From an uncultured Prevotellaceae bacterium (GTDB lineage: Bacteria; Bacteroidota; Bacteroidia; Bacteroidales; Muribaculaceae): 42,766 bases of DNA. Below, piece after piece: positions 7,524-14,320 of this stretch (within the stretch, counting starts at the first letter, position 1; each line of letters opens with the position of its first letter). Location: assembly GCA_946406035.1 (NCBI GenBank), contig CAMJJG010000022.1, positions 1-42,766 on the forward strand, written 5' to 3'. Made by a program: the position numbers and the translations under genes. The notes below the pieces were generated by a model. That model searched no databases and had not been told where the DNA came from. It saw only the letters and a program-made list of their open reading frames with translations.

Positions 7524-7970
7524 TCAGAAGATGCCCAGGATCTTGTTTCTCTTCACTAGATCGTGCTGTAATGAGTTCATCATTACAGCACTCTTGAGCA
7601 TGTCCTCATTGGCATTGCGGAAATTCTTGTATCTAGCGGGATATCCCGAGACAGTAACTTCTGTCACGTTTTTCTTGCCTGTCTTCTTCAACGTGAACTG
7701 CATCTCAACCAGGACGTCTCCACCGCCATTGACTTCCAGGGCTTTGCGGACGGCAGTGTTAATCACGTTTTCCTCACCGCCACGATTCACGTCATCAGAT
7801 GGCCGGTAGGTATAGGTAATCTTTTGGGGAGATACCTCAAGGTCAGCAATGGTCATTGTGATTGCAGGCGAACTGAAATGCTCGGTCCTTGCCGAATTAA
7901 TGGTTGTTGTACATGAGGCCAAGCCCAGCATAGCTGCCACCGAAAGGAGAATTAAGATTTTTTTTGCCAT
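7524..7970 (-). CDS. Small predicted lipoprotein
   Basis: A 148-aa protein from the ATG at 7970. The frame extends further upstream, but this start gives a textbook lipoprotein signal (MAKKILILLSVAAMLGLASC, lipid-accepting Cys20). The mature part has beta-rich segments such as MTIADLEVSPQKITYTYRPS and ALEVNGGGDVLVEMQFTLK, similar to uncharacterised Bacteroidales lipoproteins. Probably envelope-anchored. A promoter lies at 8066-8073, giving a leader of about 90 nt containing an H-type pseudoknot (7988-8040) that ends 17 nt before the start codon, suggesting translational control. Function unknown. Confidence 0.72.
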   Translation of the reverse strand: MAKKILILLSVAAMLGLASCTTTINSARTEHFSSPAITMTIADLEVSPQKITYTYRPSDDVNRGGEENVINTAVRKALEVNGGGDVLVEMQFTLKKTGKKNVTEVTVSGYPARYKNFRNANEDMLKSAVMMNSLQHDLVKRNKILGIF

Positions 7971-7987
7971 AATTTTACATTTTTGCA

Positions 7988-8040
7988 ACTCCCAACGACT
8001 AGTTGTTTTACAGGCTGTTCTGGGAGTCAATGAAACAGCC
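7988..8040 (-). promoter_or_regulatory. Candidate H-type pseudoknot in the lipoprotein leader
   Basis: On the minus-strand transcript, stem 1 is GGCTGTT/AACAGCC (8040-8034 with 8019-8013). Stem 2 is ACTCCCA/TGGGAGT (8027-8021 with 7994-7988). Both are perfect 7-bp stems. The order is crossed, with loops of 6, 1 and 18 nt, the classical H-type geometry. It ends 17 nt before the ATG at 7970. Confidence 0.5.
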
Positions 8041-8065
8041 ACAACACATTAGATTTATCTCAATG

Positions 8066-8073
8066 CAAAATTA
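8066..8073 (-). promoter_or_regulatory. -7 element of the lipoprotein gene
   Basis: CAAAATTA reads TAATTTTG on the minus strand. It lies 46 bp beyond the stop of the HTH gene at 8119, at the same relative position as the element 8720-8727 beyond the other HTH gene. Confidence 0.6.
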
Positions 8074-8118
8074 AGGACAATAGGCTTAATAGGGTTTCTG
8101 GACTCGTTGCAGGATATT

Positions 8119-8355
8119 CTACACATCTGTAGAATGTTTTTCCACGTCATCGCTATCCTCCTTACAATAGAGGGTAAAGAAGTTGCGGTGCAGGATGATG
8201 CTGATGCGCTCCAGCAGGCGGGTGTCGATGCCCTGCCGCTTGAAGATGTTGTACACATTGGTGCGGTCACAGTGCAACTTGTCGGCGAGCCAGGTCACAC
8301 CCCGTTCCTGACGCTGCAACTCTGCCTTGATTTCTTTGCCGATGTGTATAGCCAT
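8119..8355 (-). CDS. Small helix-turn-helix protein (copy A)
   Basis: A 78-aa protein with a Cro/XRE-like DNA-binding fold: the helix-turn-helix is GVTWLADKLHCDRTNVYNIFKR at about residues 19-40, with recognition helix residues DRTNVYNIF. It probably acts as a dimeric transcription regulator or as a nucleoid-type small regulator. It is a close paralogue of the gene at 8773 (about 54 of 78 residues identical by eye, no gaps); the tails differ (DSDDVEKHSTDV versus VTDEAENDSTQV). The nearest promoter (8720-8727) would give a leader of about 360 nt with several hairpins. It lies directly upstream of the lipoprotein and may regulate it. Confidence 0.75.
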   Translation of the reverse strand: MAIHIGKEIKAELQRQERGVTWLADKLHCDRTNVYNIFKRQGIDTRLLERISIILHRNFFTLYCKEDSDDVEKHSTDV

Positions 8356-8365
8356 TGCCTTGTAA

Positions 8366-8460
8366 CCGCTCCTCCAGATGGAGAGCCCTCTTGAATCATA
8401 ATAATCCCCCTCTTGAGATGTGATGAGTACAAGAGGGGGACTCTTGCGTTGCCGGAGCGG
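8366..8460 (-). promoter_or_regulatory. Leader of HTH copy A with alternative hairpins
   Basis: The 417-nt gap 8356-8772 contains no gene. Near the HTH start there is an outer stem CCGCTCC/GGAGCGG (8366-8372 / 8454-8460) around a perfect 11-bp hairpin (8405-8415 / 8430-8440). CCCTCTTG occurs twice (about 8387-8394 and 8408-8415) and both copies can pair with the same CAAGAGGG, so two exclusive folds are possible. Such switching is typical of attenuators or translational control. The inference is from pairing by eye only. Confidence 0.4.
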
Positions 8461-8680
8461 CGTTGTGTTGATTCACTATTTCTTGTAATCTACCGCGGCC
8501 CCGGCCCCCCAATATTCTTAGTGGGGGAAGTTTTCCGAACAAAATATTTCCGCGATTTCACGAGTTAATTACGGCGGCTCGCGCGGGTATCTAAAGATCC
8601 TATGGTTCCCTGGGCACGATCTCATGATAGTCCACTGTACTTTGTAGGAATTATTGTTAGTTGAGTATATTGACGCTATC

Positions 8681-8715
8681 GCCAAGTGAGACATGAGTTG
8701 CACGTCTCACTTGGC
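8681..8715. repeat. Perfect 12-bp hairpin at the 5' end of the HTH copy A transcript
   Basis: GCCAAGTGAGAC (8681-8692) and GTCTCACTTGGC (8704-8715) are exact complements. Transcription from the element 8720-8727 would begin within or next to this stem, placing a stable hairpin at the RNA 5' end. It may protect the RNA or terminate transcription from HTH copy B. Confidence 0.5.
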
Positions 8716-8719
8716 AATG

Positions 8720-8727
8720 CAAAATTA
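8720..8727 (-). promoter_or_regulatory. -7 element upstream of HTH copy A
   Basis: CAAAATTA reads TAATTTTG on the minus strand, 45 bp after the stop of HTH copy B. It is the counterpart of 8066-8073. Confidence 0.55.
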
Positions 8728-8772
8728 CTGCTATTTGCAATCGGTAGTCCCCGATGGCTATTGCAGAAAATG

Positions 8773-9009
8773 CTACACTTGTGTAGAATCATTTTCGGCT
8801 TCATCGGTTACTTCCTGGCAATAGAGCGTGAAGAAGTTGCGGCCCAACACGATACCGATGCGTTGCAGCAGTATCGTGTCGATCCCCTCGCGCTTGAAGA
8901 TGTTGTAAACGTTTGTCCGGTCACAGTGGAGGCGCTGGGCCAACCACGTTGCGCCGCGCCCTTGCCGGCGCAGTTCAGCTTCAATTTCTCTACCGATGTG
9001 AATCATCAT
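8773..9009 (-). CDS. Small helix-turn-helix protein (copy B)
   Basis: A 78-aa Cro/XRE-like protein with the helix-turn-helix GATWLAQRLHCDRTNVYNIFKR at about residues 19-40, whose recognition helix is identical to copy A, so both may bind the same operator. The start could be either of two adjacent ATGs. Immediately upstream (9026-9045) lies a perfect 8-bp hairpin TGCAGCAG/CTGCTGCA ending about 17 nt from the start codon, suggesting translational control. No clear TAnnTTTG was found upstream. Confidence 0.75.
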   Translation of the reverse strand: MMIHIGREIEAELRRQGRGATWLAQRLHCDRTNVYNIFKREGIDTILLQRIGIVLGRNFFTLYCQEVTDEAENDSTQV

Positions 9010-9604
9010 AATCGTCCTGATGTCTTGCAGCAGTTTCCTGCTGCAGTTTGGTTAATATTTCACTAGCACGAGAACAAAAAAAATTCTCTCCAGTCAGTCT
9101 TGATTCTCAATCTCACAATATCCGGAACCCCGCGCGCGATGTTCCGATTATTATATCCATCGAAAAATCGCTACGCGTAAGGGCATAATTCTCCCTTAAT
9201 TCCAAATATTTTGCTTATTAAGATTGAAAATCAGACTCTTAAAAAGAACTCTGATTTCATACTAAGTAAAATATTCAGCCTAAAGCTAATCAGGCGGACG
9301 ATATATAATGTTCATTTTCTTGAGTAGTTTGAAATGAAGTTAATAATGCCAATTAATCACTGCTGTAGCAATCAGGGGCCTTGTGATGCCAGCCAGCCCG
9401 TCGGCTCAGTGGCAAGTACCCCATTGATACAGCACTGCAAAGATACTCTTTTCCCTCGAGAATCCCAAACGACAAGCGTAGAAAATTATTCTACAATCCA
9501 ACATCGCCGCGAAAAAACGTCAACCATATCATTATATTAATGAGAAAATTGTAACTTTGCGGGTCAGTTGACCAATCGATAATCAATACAAATCCGTTAA
9601 CGCA
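9010..9604. other. Long intergenic region, no gene seen
   Basis: Nearly 600 nt without a convincing gene. It contains the hairpin 9026-9045, an AT-rich stretch with a partly paired segment near 9229-9260, and at its right end the strong promoter 9552-9559. A 68-codon open frame at 9334-9540 has no promoter, signal or recognisable composition and was not called. Confidence 0.55.
9552..9559 (+). promoter_or_regulatory. Original pepP promoter (-7 element TAACTTTG)
   Basis: A strong TAnnTTTG match 45 nt before the first, truncated pepP start at 9605. Because the intact gene at 10256 lacks an equally clear promoter, this is probably the ancestral pepP promoter, now separated from its gene by the yhcG insert. 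Confidence 0.6.
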
Positions 9605-9703
9605 ATGAGTAGAGAGACTTTGCCTCACCTTGAGGCCCTGCGCGAGGAGATGCGCCGCCTGAACGGGCAGGCACTGGTTTCTTTTTCAATAAGGAATATA
9701 TGA
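9605..9703 (+). pseudogene. Duplicated 5' end of pepP (truncated copy)
   Basis: The first 52 nt after the ATG match the start of intact pepP at 10256 with three mismatches (protein MSRETLPHLEALREEMRR versus MSRETLPHLEALRDKMRQ). The frame then runs into unrelated sequence and stops at 9701-9703 after 32 codons. The stop overlaps the ATG of the yhcG remnant at 9700 (ATGA), so the mini-peptide could couple translation to it. It is a scar of the insertion that separated pepP from its promoter. Confidence 0.8.
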
Positions 9704-10214
9704 TGGAGACATCAAACGACAACATCGAACTATCCCAGACGGGGTTGTCGCAGGACTACAAGGCCCTGTATCAAGACGCTTGCGCCATCATCGAACAGGC
9801 ACGCAAGCAGGCCTATCATGCAATCAATGTCTCTCTCACACTTCGCAACTGGCTCTTGGGAGAACGCATCGCCAAGGACGAACTTGATGGTGCAGAGAGA
9901 GCCAAATATGGCAAACGGGTGATTGCCACACTTGCTCAAGACCTCACGGCTCAATATGGTAAAGGTTTTGATAAAAGTACGCTTTATCGGTATTTGCTCT
10001 TTTATCGACTGTTTCCCGAAAAAGTGGACGCAGTGAGGCCACAATTCACCTAGGACGAGACCGATGGAAAAGTGGACGCAGTGAGCAGCTTTTCCAGGTC
10101 AAATACATGCCATACCTTCCAACCGAGGAAGAGCTGCGCCGTGAAATAGAAATGCAGAAGGAAATCTTCCGTCAGCAGCAGATGGGCAGCATAAAAGATG
10201 CCATTATGGACTGA
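9700..10214 (+). pseudogene. yhcG: yhcG-type (DUF1016) PDDEXK nuclease remnant with internal deletion
   Basis: Codons from 9700 encode the DUF1016 N-terminal helical domain (ALYQDACAIIEQARKQAYHAIN, LLGERIAKDELDG, YGKGFDKSTLYRYLLFYRLFP) and stop at 10051 after 117 codons. From about 10090, in another frame, the characteristic C-terminal end follows (LFQVKYMPYLPTEEELRREI, then KEIFRQQQ) with a stop at 10212. The intervening nuclease domain, about 200 residues in intact relatives, is gone. The junction carries an 18-bp direct repeat (10020-10037 and 10068-10085). Intact YhcG-family proteins are mobile nucleases often linked to defence islands. This copy cannot be active; the N-terminal domain alone may still be made. 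Confidence 0.85.
10020..10085 (+). repeat. 18-bp direct repeat at the yhcG deletion junction
   Basis: AAAAGTGGACGCAGTGAG occurs at 10020-10037 and 10068-10085, 48 bp apart. It probably marks the replication-slippage or recombination event that removed the nuclease domain. Confidence 0.75.
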
Positions 10215-10255
10215 TCAACTCATAACGATAATTACATTAATAAATAGATAATACA

Positions 10256-12040
10256 ATGAGTAGAGAGACTTTGCCTCACCTTGAGGCGCTGCGCGACAAG
10301 ATGCGCCAAAATAATGTCGACGCCGTCATCATTCCCGGCACCGACCCGCACCAGAGTGAATACATCTGTGACCACTGGAAATTCCGCGACTGGATCAGTG
10401 GTTTCACGGGCAGCAATGGCACCGCCGTTGTAACGCTCGACCAGGCCGCGCTGTGGACCGATTCCCGTTATTTCCTGCAAGCAGGCATCGAGTTGGAAGA
10501 CAGCGGGTTCATCATGATGAAGGAAAACATGGGCAACGACCCCGACATCCACCAGTGGCTGCAACAGGTACTGGACGAGGACTCGGTGATTGCCATCGAT
10601 GGCCGCCTGTATAATGCCCACGAAGCCAACCGGCTGGAACGCTTCTGCGGCGAGAACGGCTTCATGCTTGTCACCGATTTCTATCCCGCCGACACGATCT
10701 GGCCCGACCGCCCGGCCCGACCCAGCGAGCCGGCTTGGGTTCATGATGTGCGGTATGCCGGCGAAGAGGCCACCGACAAGATCGAACGCCTGCTCAAGGT
10801 CCTGGAGGACAACGACGCTACCGCCATGCTTGTCACCGCTCTCGACGACATCGCCTGGCTGTTGAACCTGCGAGGCAATGACGTGGCATTCACTCCAGTG
10901 GTTATCGCTTTTGCCTACATCTCGCGCAACAACAGGGTGCTCTTTATCGATGAGAACAAGCTCACCGATGAAGTGAGGCAGCACCTCAAGGCGTGCGACA
11001 TCAAGACGCGCGACTATGACGACGTGGTGCGCTTCCTGGAACGCGTCAGCGAGCACGAGGTAGTGCTCATCGACCCCAACCGTGTGAGCGACACCCTTAC
11101 CAATGCCCTACCCTGCCAGCGGGTGTTCTTCCGCTCACCCATTACCGACCTCAAGTGCATCAAGAACGAGGTGCAGATCGAGGGCTTCCGCCATGCCATG
11201 GAGCGTGACGGCGCTGCTTTGGTGCGCCTGTTCAAGTGGATTGAGGAGACGGCACCCACAGGCACCATCAACGAGGTGGACGTGTGGAACAAGGGCATGG
11301 AACTGCGCGCCCAGCAAGACCTGTACTGCGAGGATAGCTTTGCCATGATATGCGGCTATAAGGAGCACGGAGCCATCGTCCATTATGAGGCTACCGGCGA
11401 GAGCGCATCAACCCTACACGGCGAGGGCATACTGCTTGTGGACAGCGGCGCCCAGTACCTGGACGGCACGACCGACATTACCCGCACCATCACACTGGGC
11501 AACCCCACGCCCCAGGAGAAGCACGATTTCACTCTCGTGCTCAAGGGGCACCTGGCCCTGCAACGTGCCAAGTTCCCGATGGGCACCACTGGCTGCCAGC
11601 TTGACGTGCTGGCTCGCATGCCGCTGTGGCAAGAGGCGATGACCTATGGCCACGGCACGGGGCATGGTGTGGGCCACTTCCTGGGATGCCACGAGGGACC
11701 GCAGAGCATACGCACCAACTTGGTTGACGTCAATCTGTTGCCGGGCATGGTCACCAGCAACGAGCCAGGCCTATACAAGACTGGCCAGTACGGCATCCGC
11801 ACCGAGAACCTCTTGCTCACCATCGAGGCCGACAAGACCGAGGACTATGGCAATTTCCTCGCTTTTGAGCCGTTGACACTGTTCCCCTATGACCTGCAGC
11901 TCATCGACCGCTCGATGCTCTCGACCGAAGAGGTTGCCCAGATCAACGACTACCACCACATGGTACGTGACCGCATCACGCCACTGCTCAACGACGACGA
12001 GGCCGCCTGGCTCGCCGCCAAAACCCGAGAAATCAACTAA
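10256..12040 (+). CDS. pepP: Xaa-Pro aminopeptidase, M24B family
   Basis: A 594-aa cytosolic metallopeptidase that removes the N-terminal residue ahead of proline. Creatinase-type N-terminal domains (DAVIIPGTDPHQSEYI near residue 23) precede the pita-bread catalytic domain. Metal ligands are visible: Asp in LLVDSGAQYLDG (about 396), Asp in TTDIT (about 407), His in HGTGHGVGHFLG (about 470), Glu in TSNEPGLY (about 503) and Glu in IRTEN (about 516). The length is normal for the long Bacteroidetes/eukaryote type. The start at 10256 is supported by the duplicated 5' copy at 9605. It is followed after 26 nt by the carbonic-anhydrase-like gene, so the two are likely co-transcribed. Confidence 0.93.
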   Translation: MSRETLPHLEALRDKMRQNNVDAVIIPGTDPHQSEYICDHWKFRDWISGFTGSNGTAVVTLDQAALWTDSRYFLQAGIELEDSGFIMMKENMGNDPDIHQWLQQVLDEDSVIAIDGRLYNAHEANRLERFCGENGFMLVTDFYPADTIWPDRPARPSEPAWVHDVRYAGEEATDKIERLLKVLEDNDATAMLVTALDDIAWLLNLRGNDVAFTPVVIAFAYISRNNRVLFIDENKLTDEVRQHLKACDIKTRDYDDVVRFLERVSEHEVVLIDPNRVSDTLTNALPCQRVFFRSPITDLKCIKNEVQIEGFRHAMERDGAALVRLFKWIEETAPTGTINEVDVWNKGMELRAQQDLYCEDSFAMICGYKEHGAIVHYEATGESASTLHGEGILLVDSGAQYLDGTTDITRTITLGNPTPQEKHDFTLVLKGHLALQRAKFPMGTTGCQLDVLARMPLWQEAMTYGHGTGHGVGHFLGCHEGPQSIRTNLVDVNLLPGMVTSNEPGLYKTGQYGIRTENLLLTIEADKTEDYGNFLAFEPLTLFPYDLQLIDRSMLSTEEVAQINDYHHMVRDRITPLLNDDEAAWLAAKTREIN

Positions 12041-12066
12041 CCAACAACAAACTATAAACTATAAAA

Positions 12067-12585
12067 ATGGCTATAATCAAAAAAGTAAGGGGCTACGAGC
12101 CCAAAATCGGAGATAACTGTTTCCTGGCCGACAACGCCGTCGTTGTGGGCGATGTGACCATGGGCAATGATTGCAGCATCTGGTTTAATGCCGTGCTACG
12201 CGGCGATGTCAACACCATCACCATCGGCAACCGCGTCAACATCCAGGACAACAGCGTGATACACACCTTGTACGAGAAATCGGTCACCGAGATTGGCAAT
12301 GACGTGTCCATCGGTCACAATGTGGTCGTACACGGGGCCAAAATCGGGGATATGGCTCTCATCGGCATGGGTAGTGTCATCCTGGACCATGCCGAGATTG
12401 GAGAGGGTGCCATCATTGCGGCCGGCAGCGTCGTGCTGGGCGGCACCAAGGTGGGCCCCCACGAGTTGTGGGCCGGCAGCCCCGCAAAGTTCAAAAAGAT
12501 GGTTGATCCCAAGCAAGCCAGCGAAATAAACGTAAAAATCGCCAAAAACTACCTCATGTACTCCACCTGGTATGACAAGGAGTAA
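12067..12585 (+). CDS. Gamma-carbonic anhydrase-like hexapeptide protein (YrdA/PaaY family)
   Basis: A 172-aa protein with a left-handed beta-helix built from hexapeptide repeats over residues 12-140 (VVVGDVTMGNDCSIWFNAVL and so on) and a short C-terminal helix. Putative zinc-binding histidines are in IHTLYE, SIGHN and VVHG, the three-histidine arrangement of the gamma-carbonic anhydrase family. Members of this family form trimers; many in bacteria have weak or no carbonic anhydrase activity, so the reaction is uncertain. Located 26 nt after pepP and 32 nt before the first CotH gene on the same strand. Confidence 0.88.
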   Translation: MAIIKKVRGYEPKIGDNCFLADNAVVVGDVTMGNDCSIWFNAVLRGDVNTITIGNRVNIQDNSVIHTLYEKSVTEIGNDVSIGHNVVVHGAKIGDMALIGMGSVILDHAEIGEGAIIAAGSVVLGGTKVGPHELWAGSPAKFKKMVDPKQASEINVKIAKNYLMYSTWYDKE

Positions 12586-12617
12586 TTTTTCCATGTCATC
12601 CTCAACACCATAGTATT

Positions 12618-14288
12618 ATGAACAAATATTTCCACTATATTATTCTGGCGTTACTTGCCATGGTAGTGCAGCCGCTTGCAGCGGCCAGCCTGGAAACGAT
12701 TGACATCCCCATCGATGCCTTCATCTCCCGGCAGTCCGACGGCGGCAACGGCACCGACCCATTCAGCCTGCAAGTGGGCGACGTAGACGGCGACGGCAGC
12801 ATCAACATTGCCGACGCCACCCATCTCATCGACATCCTGCTGGGCGAGTTTGCCAACTATGACACCCGTCAGCGCGCCGATGTTGATTATGACGGCAGCG
12901 TTAACATCAAGGACGTCACCACGCTCATCGACTACCTGCTGGGCGGCGAGTTGCCCCAGCAGGTTAAGGAAGGCTACAACTATGTGTGGGACGATGACGT
13001 CATCCCCGAGGTTCACCTCGAGGTCAGCCTTGTTGAGTGGAACCGGCTGCTGGCACTATATGATGCCAACAAATACACCGCCCAGTATGTCATGGCTAGC
13101 ATCACCTTTATCAAGGAGGGTGATACCACCCGAGTCGATAGCGTGGGTCTGAGGCTCAAGGGCAACACTTCTCGCCACAGACCCGAGGGCAACCAGTATA
13201 ACGTGCCGCACCAGACCGACACCAAGATTTGGAGACGCGTGAACTTCGGCGTCAACCTGCGCAAGTATGTTGACGATGAAGCGCACACGATCCAGGGCAT
13301 ACGCAAGATTCACCTCAGGTGTTGCAGCAGTGATCCAAGCTATGTGAGAGAGATGTTCTGCTACAATTTGTTCCGCCGTGCTGGTATCTGGACAGCTGTT
13401 CGCGACAATTATTGCCGGCTGTGGATACATGTCGAGGGCGACAGCAAGGAAGTCTATTTCGGCGTCTATCAGCTTCTCGAGCCCATCGACAAGCGGTATC
13501 TCAAGGATCGTAAGGACCTCTTCGGCAGCAGTAACAGTTACCTGTGGAAATGCCGCAGCAATACCGGTCTCAACAATCCTAACGGCGACTTCTGGTATGA
13601 TGATGATTCCGATGACCGCCATGCCTACACGCTCGAGACCCAGACGGCCGAATTTGACACCGCTAAGGTCCAGCTCCTCAATTTTATAGACAAGCTCAAC
13701 AACCTGAGCGACAGCGCTTTCTATGACTGGATTCAAAAAGTTACCGATGTTGACTTGCTGCTTCACACCTATGCCATCAATGTCGCCGTGGGTAGCTGGG
13801 ATGACTACTGGAATCATGCCAACAACTACTACATGTACTTCAGCGGTAAAGGGCTGACAGACTACAAGTTCTTCTTCATCCCTTATGACTACGACAGCAC
13901 GCTGGGCACCTGCTCGATGGCGGGAGCACAGAGTGACTCGGGCAGGCAGAACCCGCTCTCGTGGGGTGTTCCCAGGAATCCGCTCATCTACAGGATCATC
14001 AAGTTTGAGGATTTTCGCGCCATCTATGTGAAGTACTTGCTCGAGGCGGTTGATGAGCGCTATGCTCTCATGGACCGCGAAGCCGCCCAGGCGCGCATCA
14101 ACGCGTGGTATTCACGCATCGCGCCCTATATCTCTAACGATACCAACTGGGAAATGGCCATCGAGGACAAGACGGCCGCGTTCAGCGTCCACAGCGAGTA
14201 CAACCTGTTAAAAAACGACGAGAACAACTTCTTTAACGTCAAGGCCGCGACAATCAATGCGTTGAGGGACACTACCTCCAACCAATAA
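12618..14288 (+). CDS. Secreted CotH-family protein with two dockerin-like repeats (copy 1)
   Basis: A 556-aa exported protein. A signal peptide covers residues 1-23. Dockerin-like EF-hands lie at 54-76 (GDVDGDGSINIADATHLIDILLG) and 88-110. A CotH kinase-like domain runs from about 130 to the end, with LRLKGNTS near 180 and the acidic DYDSTLG motif near 424, resembling the metal-binding part of CotH atypical kinases. CotH proteins phosphorylate proteins in Bacillus spores; in Bacteroidetes, exported CotH proteins are of unknown role and might act on surface proteins or glycans. Its neighbour at 14321 is a clear paralogue. Same-strand gaps of 32 nt on both sides suggest an operon with yrdA. 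Confidence 0.82.
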   Translation: MNKYFHYIILALLAMVVQPLAAASLETIDIPIDAFISRQSDGGNGTDPFSLQVGDVDGDGSINIADATHLIDILLGEFANYDTRQRADVDYDGSVNIKDVTTLIDYLLGGELPQQVKEGYNYVWDDDVIPEVHLEVSLVEWNRLLALYDANKYTAQYVMASITFIKEGDTTRVDSVGLRLKGNTSRHRPEGNQYNVPHQTDTKIWRRVNFGVNLRKYVDDEAHTIQGIRKIHLRCCSSDPSYVREMFCYNLFRRAGIWTAVRDNYCRLWIHVEGDSKEVYFGVYQLLEPIDKRYLKDRKDLFGSSNSYLWKCRSNTGLNNPNGDFWYDDDSDDRHAYTLETQTAEFDTAKVQLLNFIDKLNNLSDSAFYDWIQKVTDVDLLLHTYAINVAVGSWDDYWNHANNYYMYFSGKGLTDYKFFFIPYDYDSTLGTCSMAGAQSDSGRQNPLSWGVPRNPLIYRIIKFEDFRAIYVKYLLEAVDERYALMDREAAQARINAWYSRIAPYISNDTNWEMAIEDKTAAFSVHSEYNLLKNDENNFFNVKAATINALRDTTSNQ

Positions 14289-14320
14289 TGCAGAAGATCA
14301 ATCATTAACCAAAATTCAAC

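Larger units (their letters stand above)
8066..8355 (-). repeat. Copy 1 of a 290-bp HTH-plus-promoter duplication
   Basis: This block (promoter element, 45-nt spacer, 237-bp HTH gene) has exactly the same length and layout as 8720-9009. The coding parts are clearly homologous and gapless; the spacers are diverged. The two copies are separated by 364 bp of leader sequence. Confidence 0.6.
8720..9009 (-). repeat. Copy 2 of the 290-bp HTH-plus-promoter duplication
   Basis: Same length and internal spacing as 8066-8355. Both gene ends share the nucleotides TTGCAG...CTACAC...TGTAGAAT, showing homology at the DNA level as well. Confidence 0.6.

Noticed and set aside
9334-9540. 68-codon frame between the HTH genes and pepP
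   Set aside because: No promoter, no signal, no recognisable composition; it runs toward the pepP promoter region.
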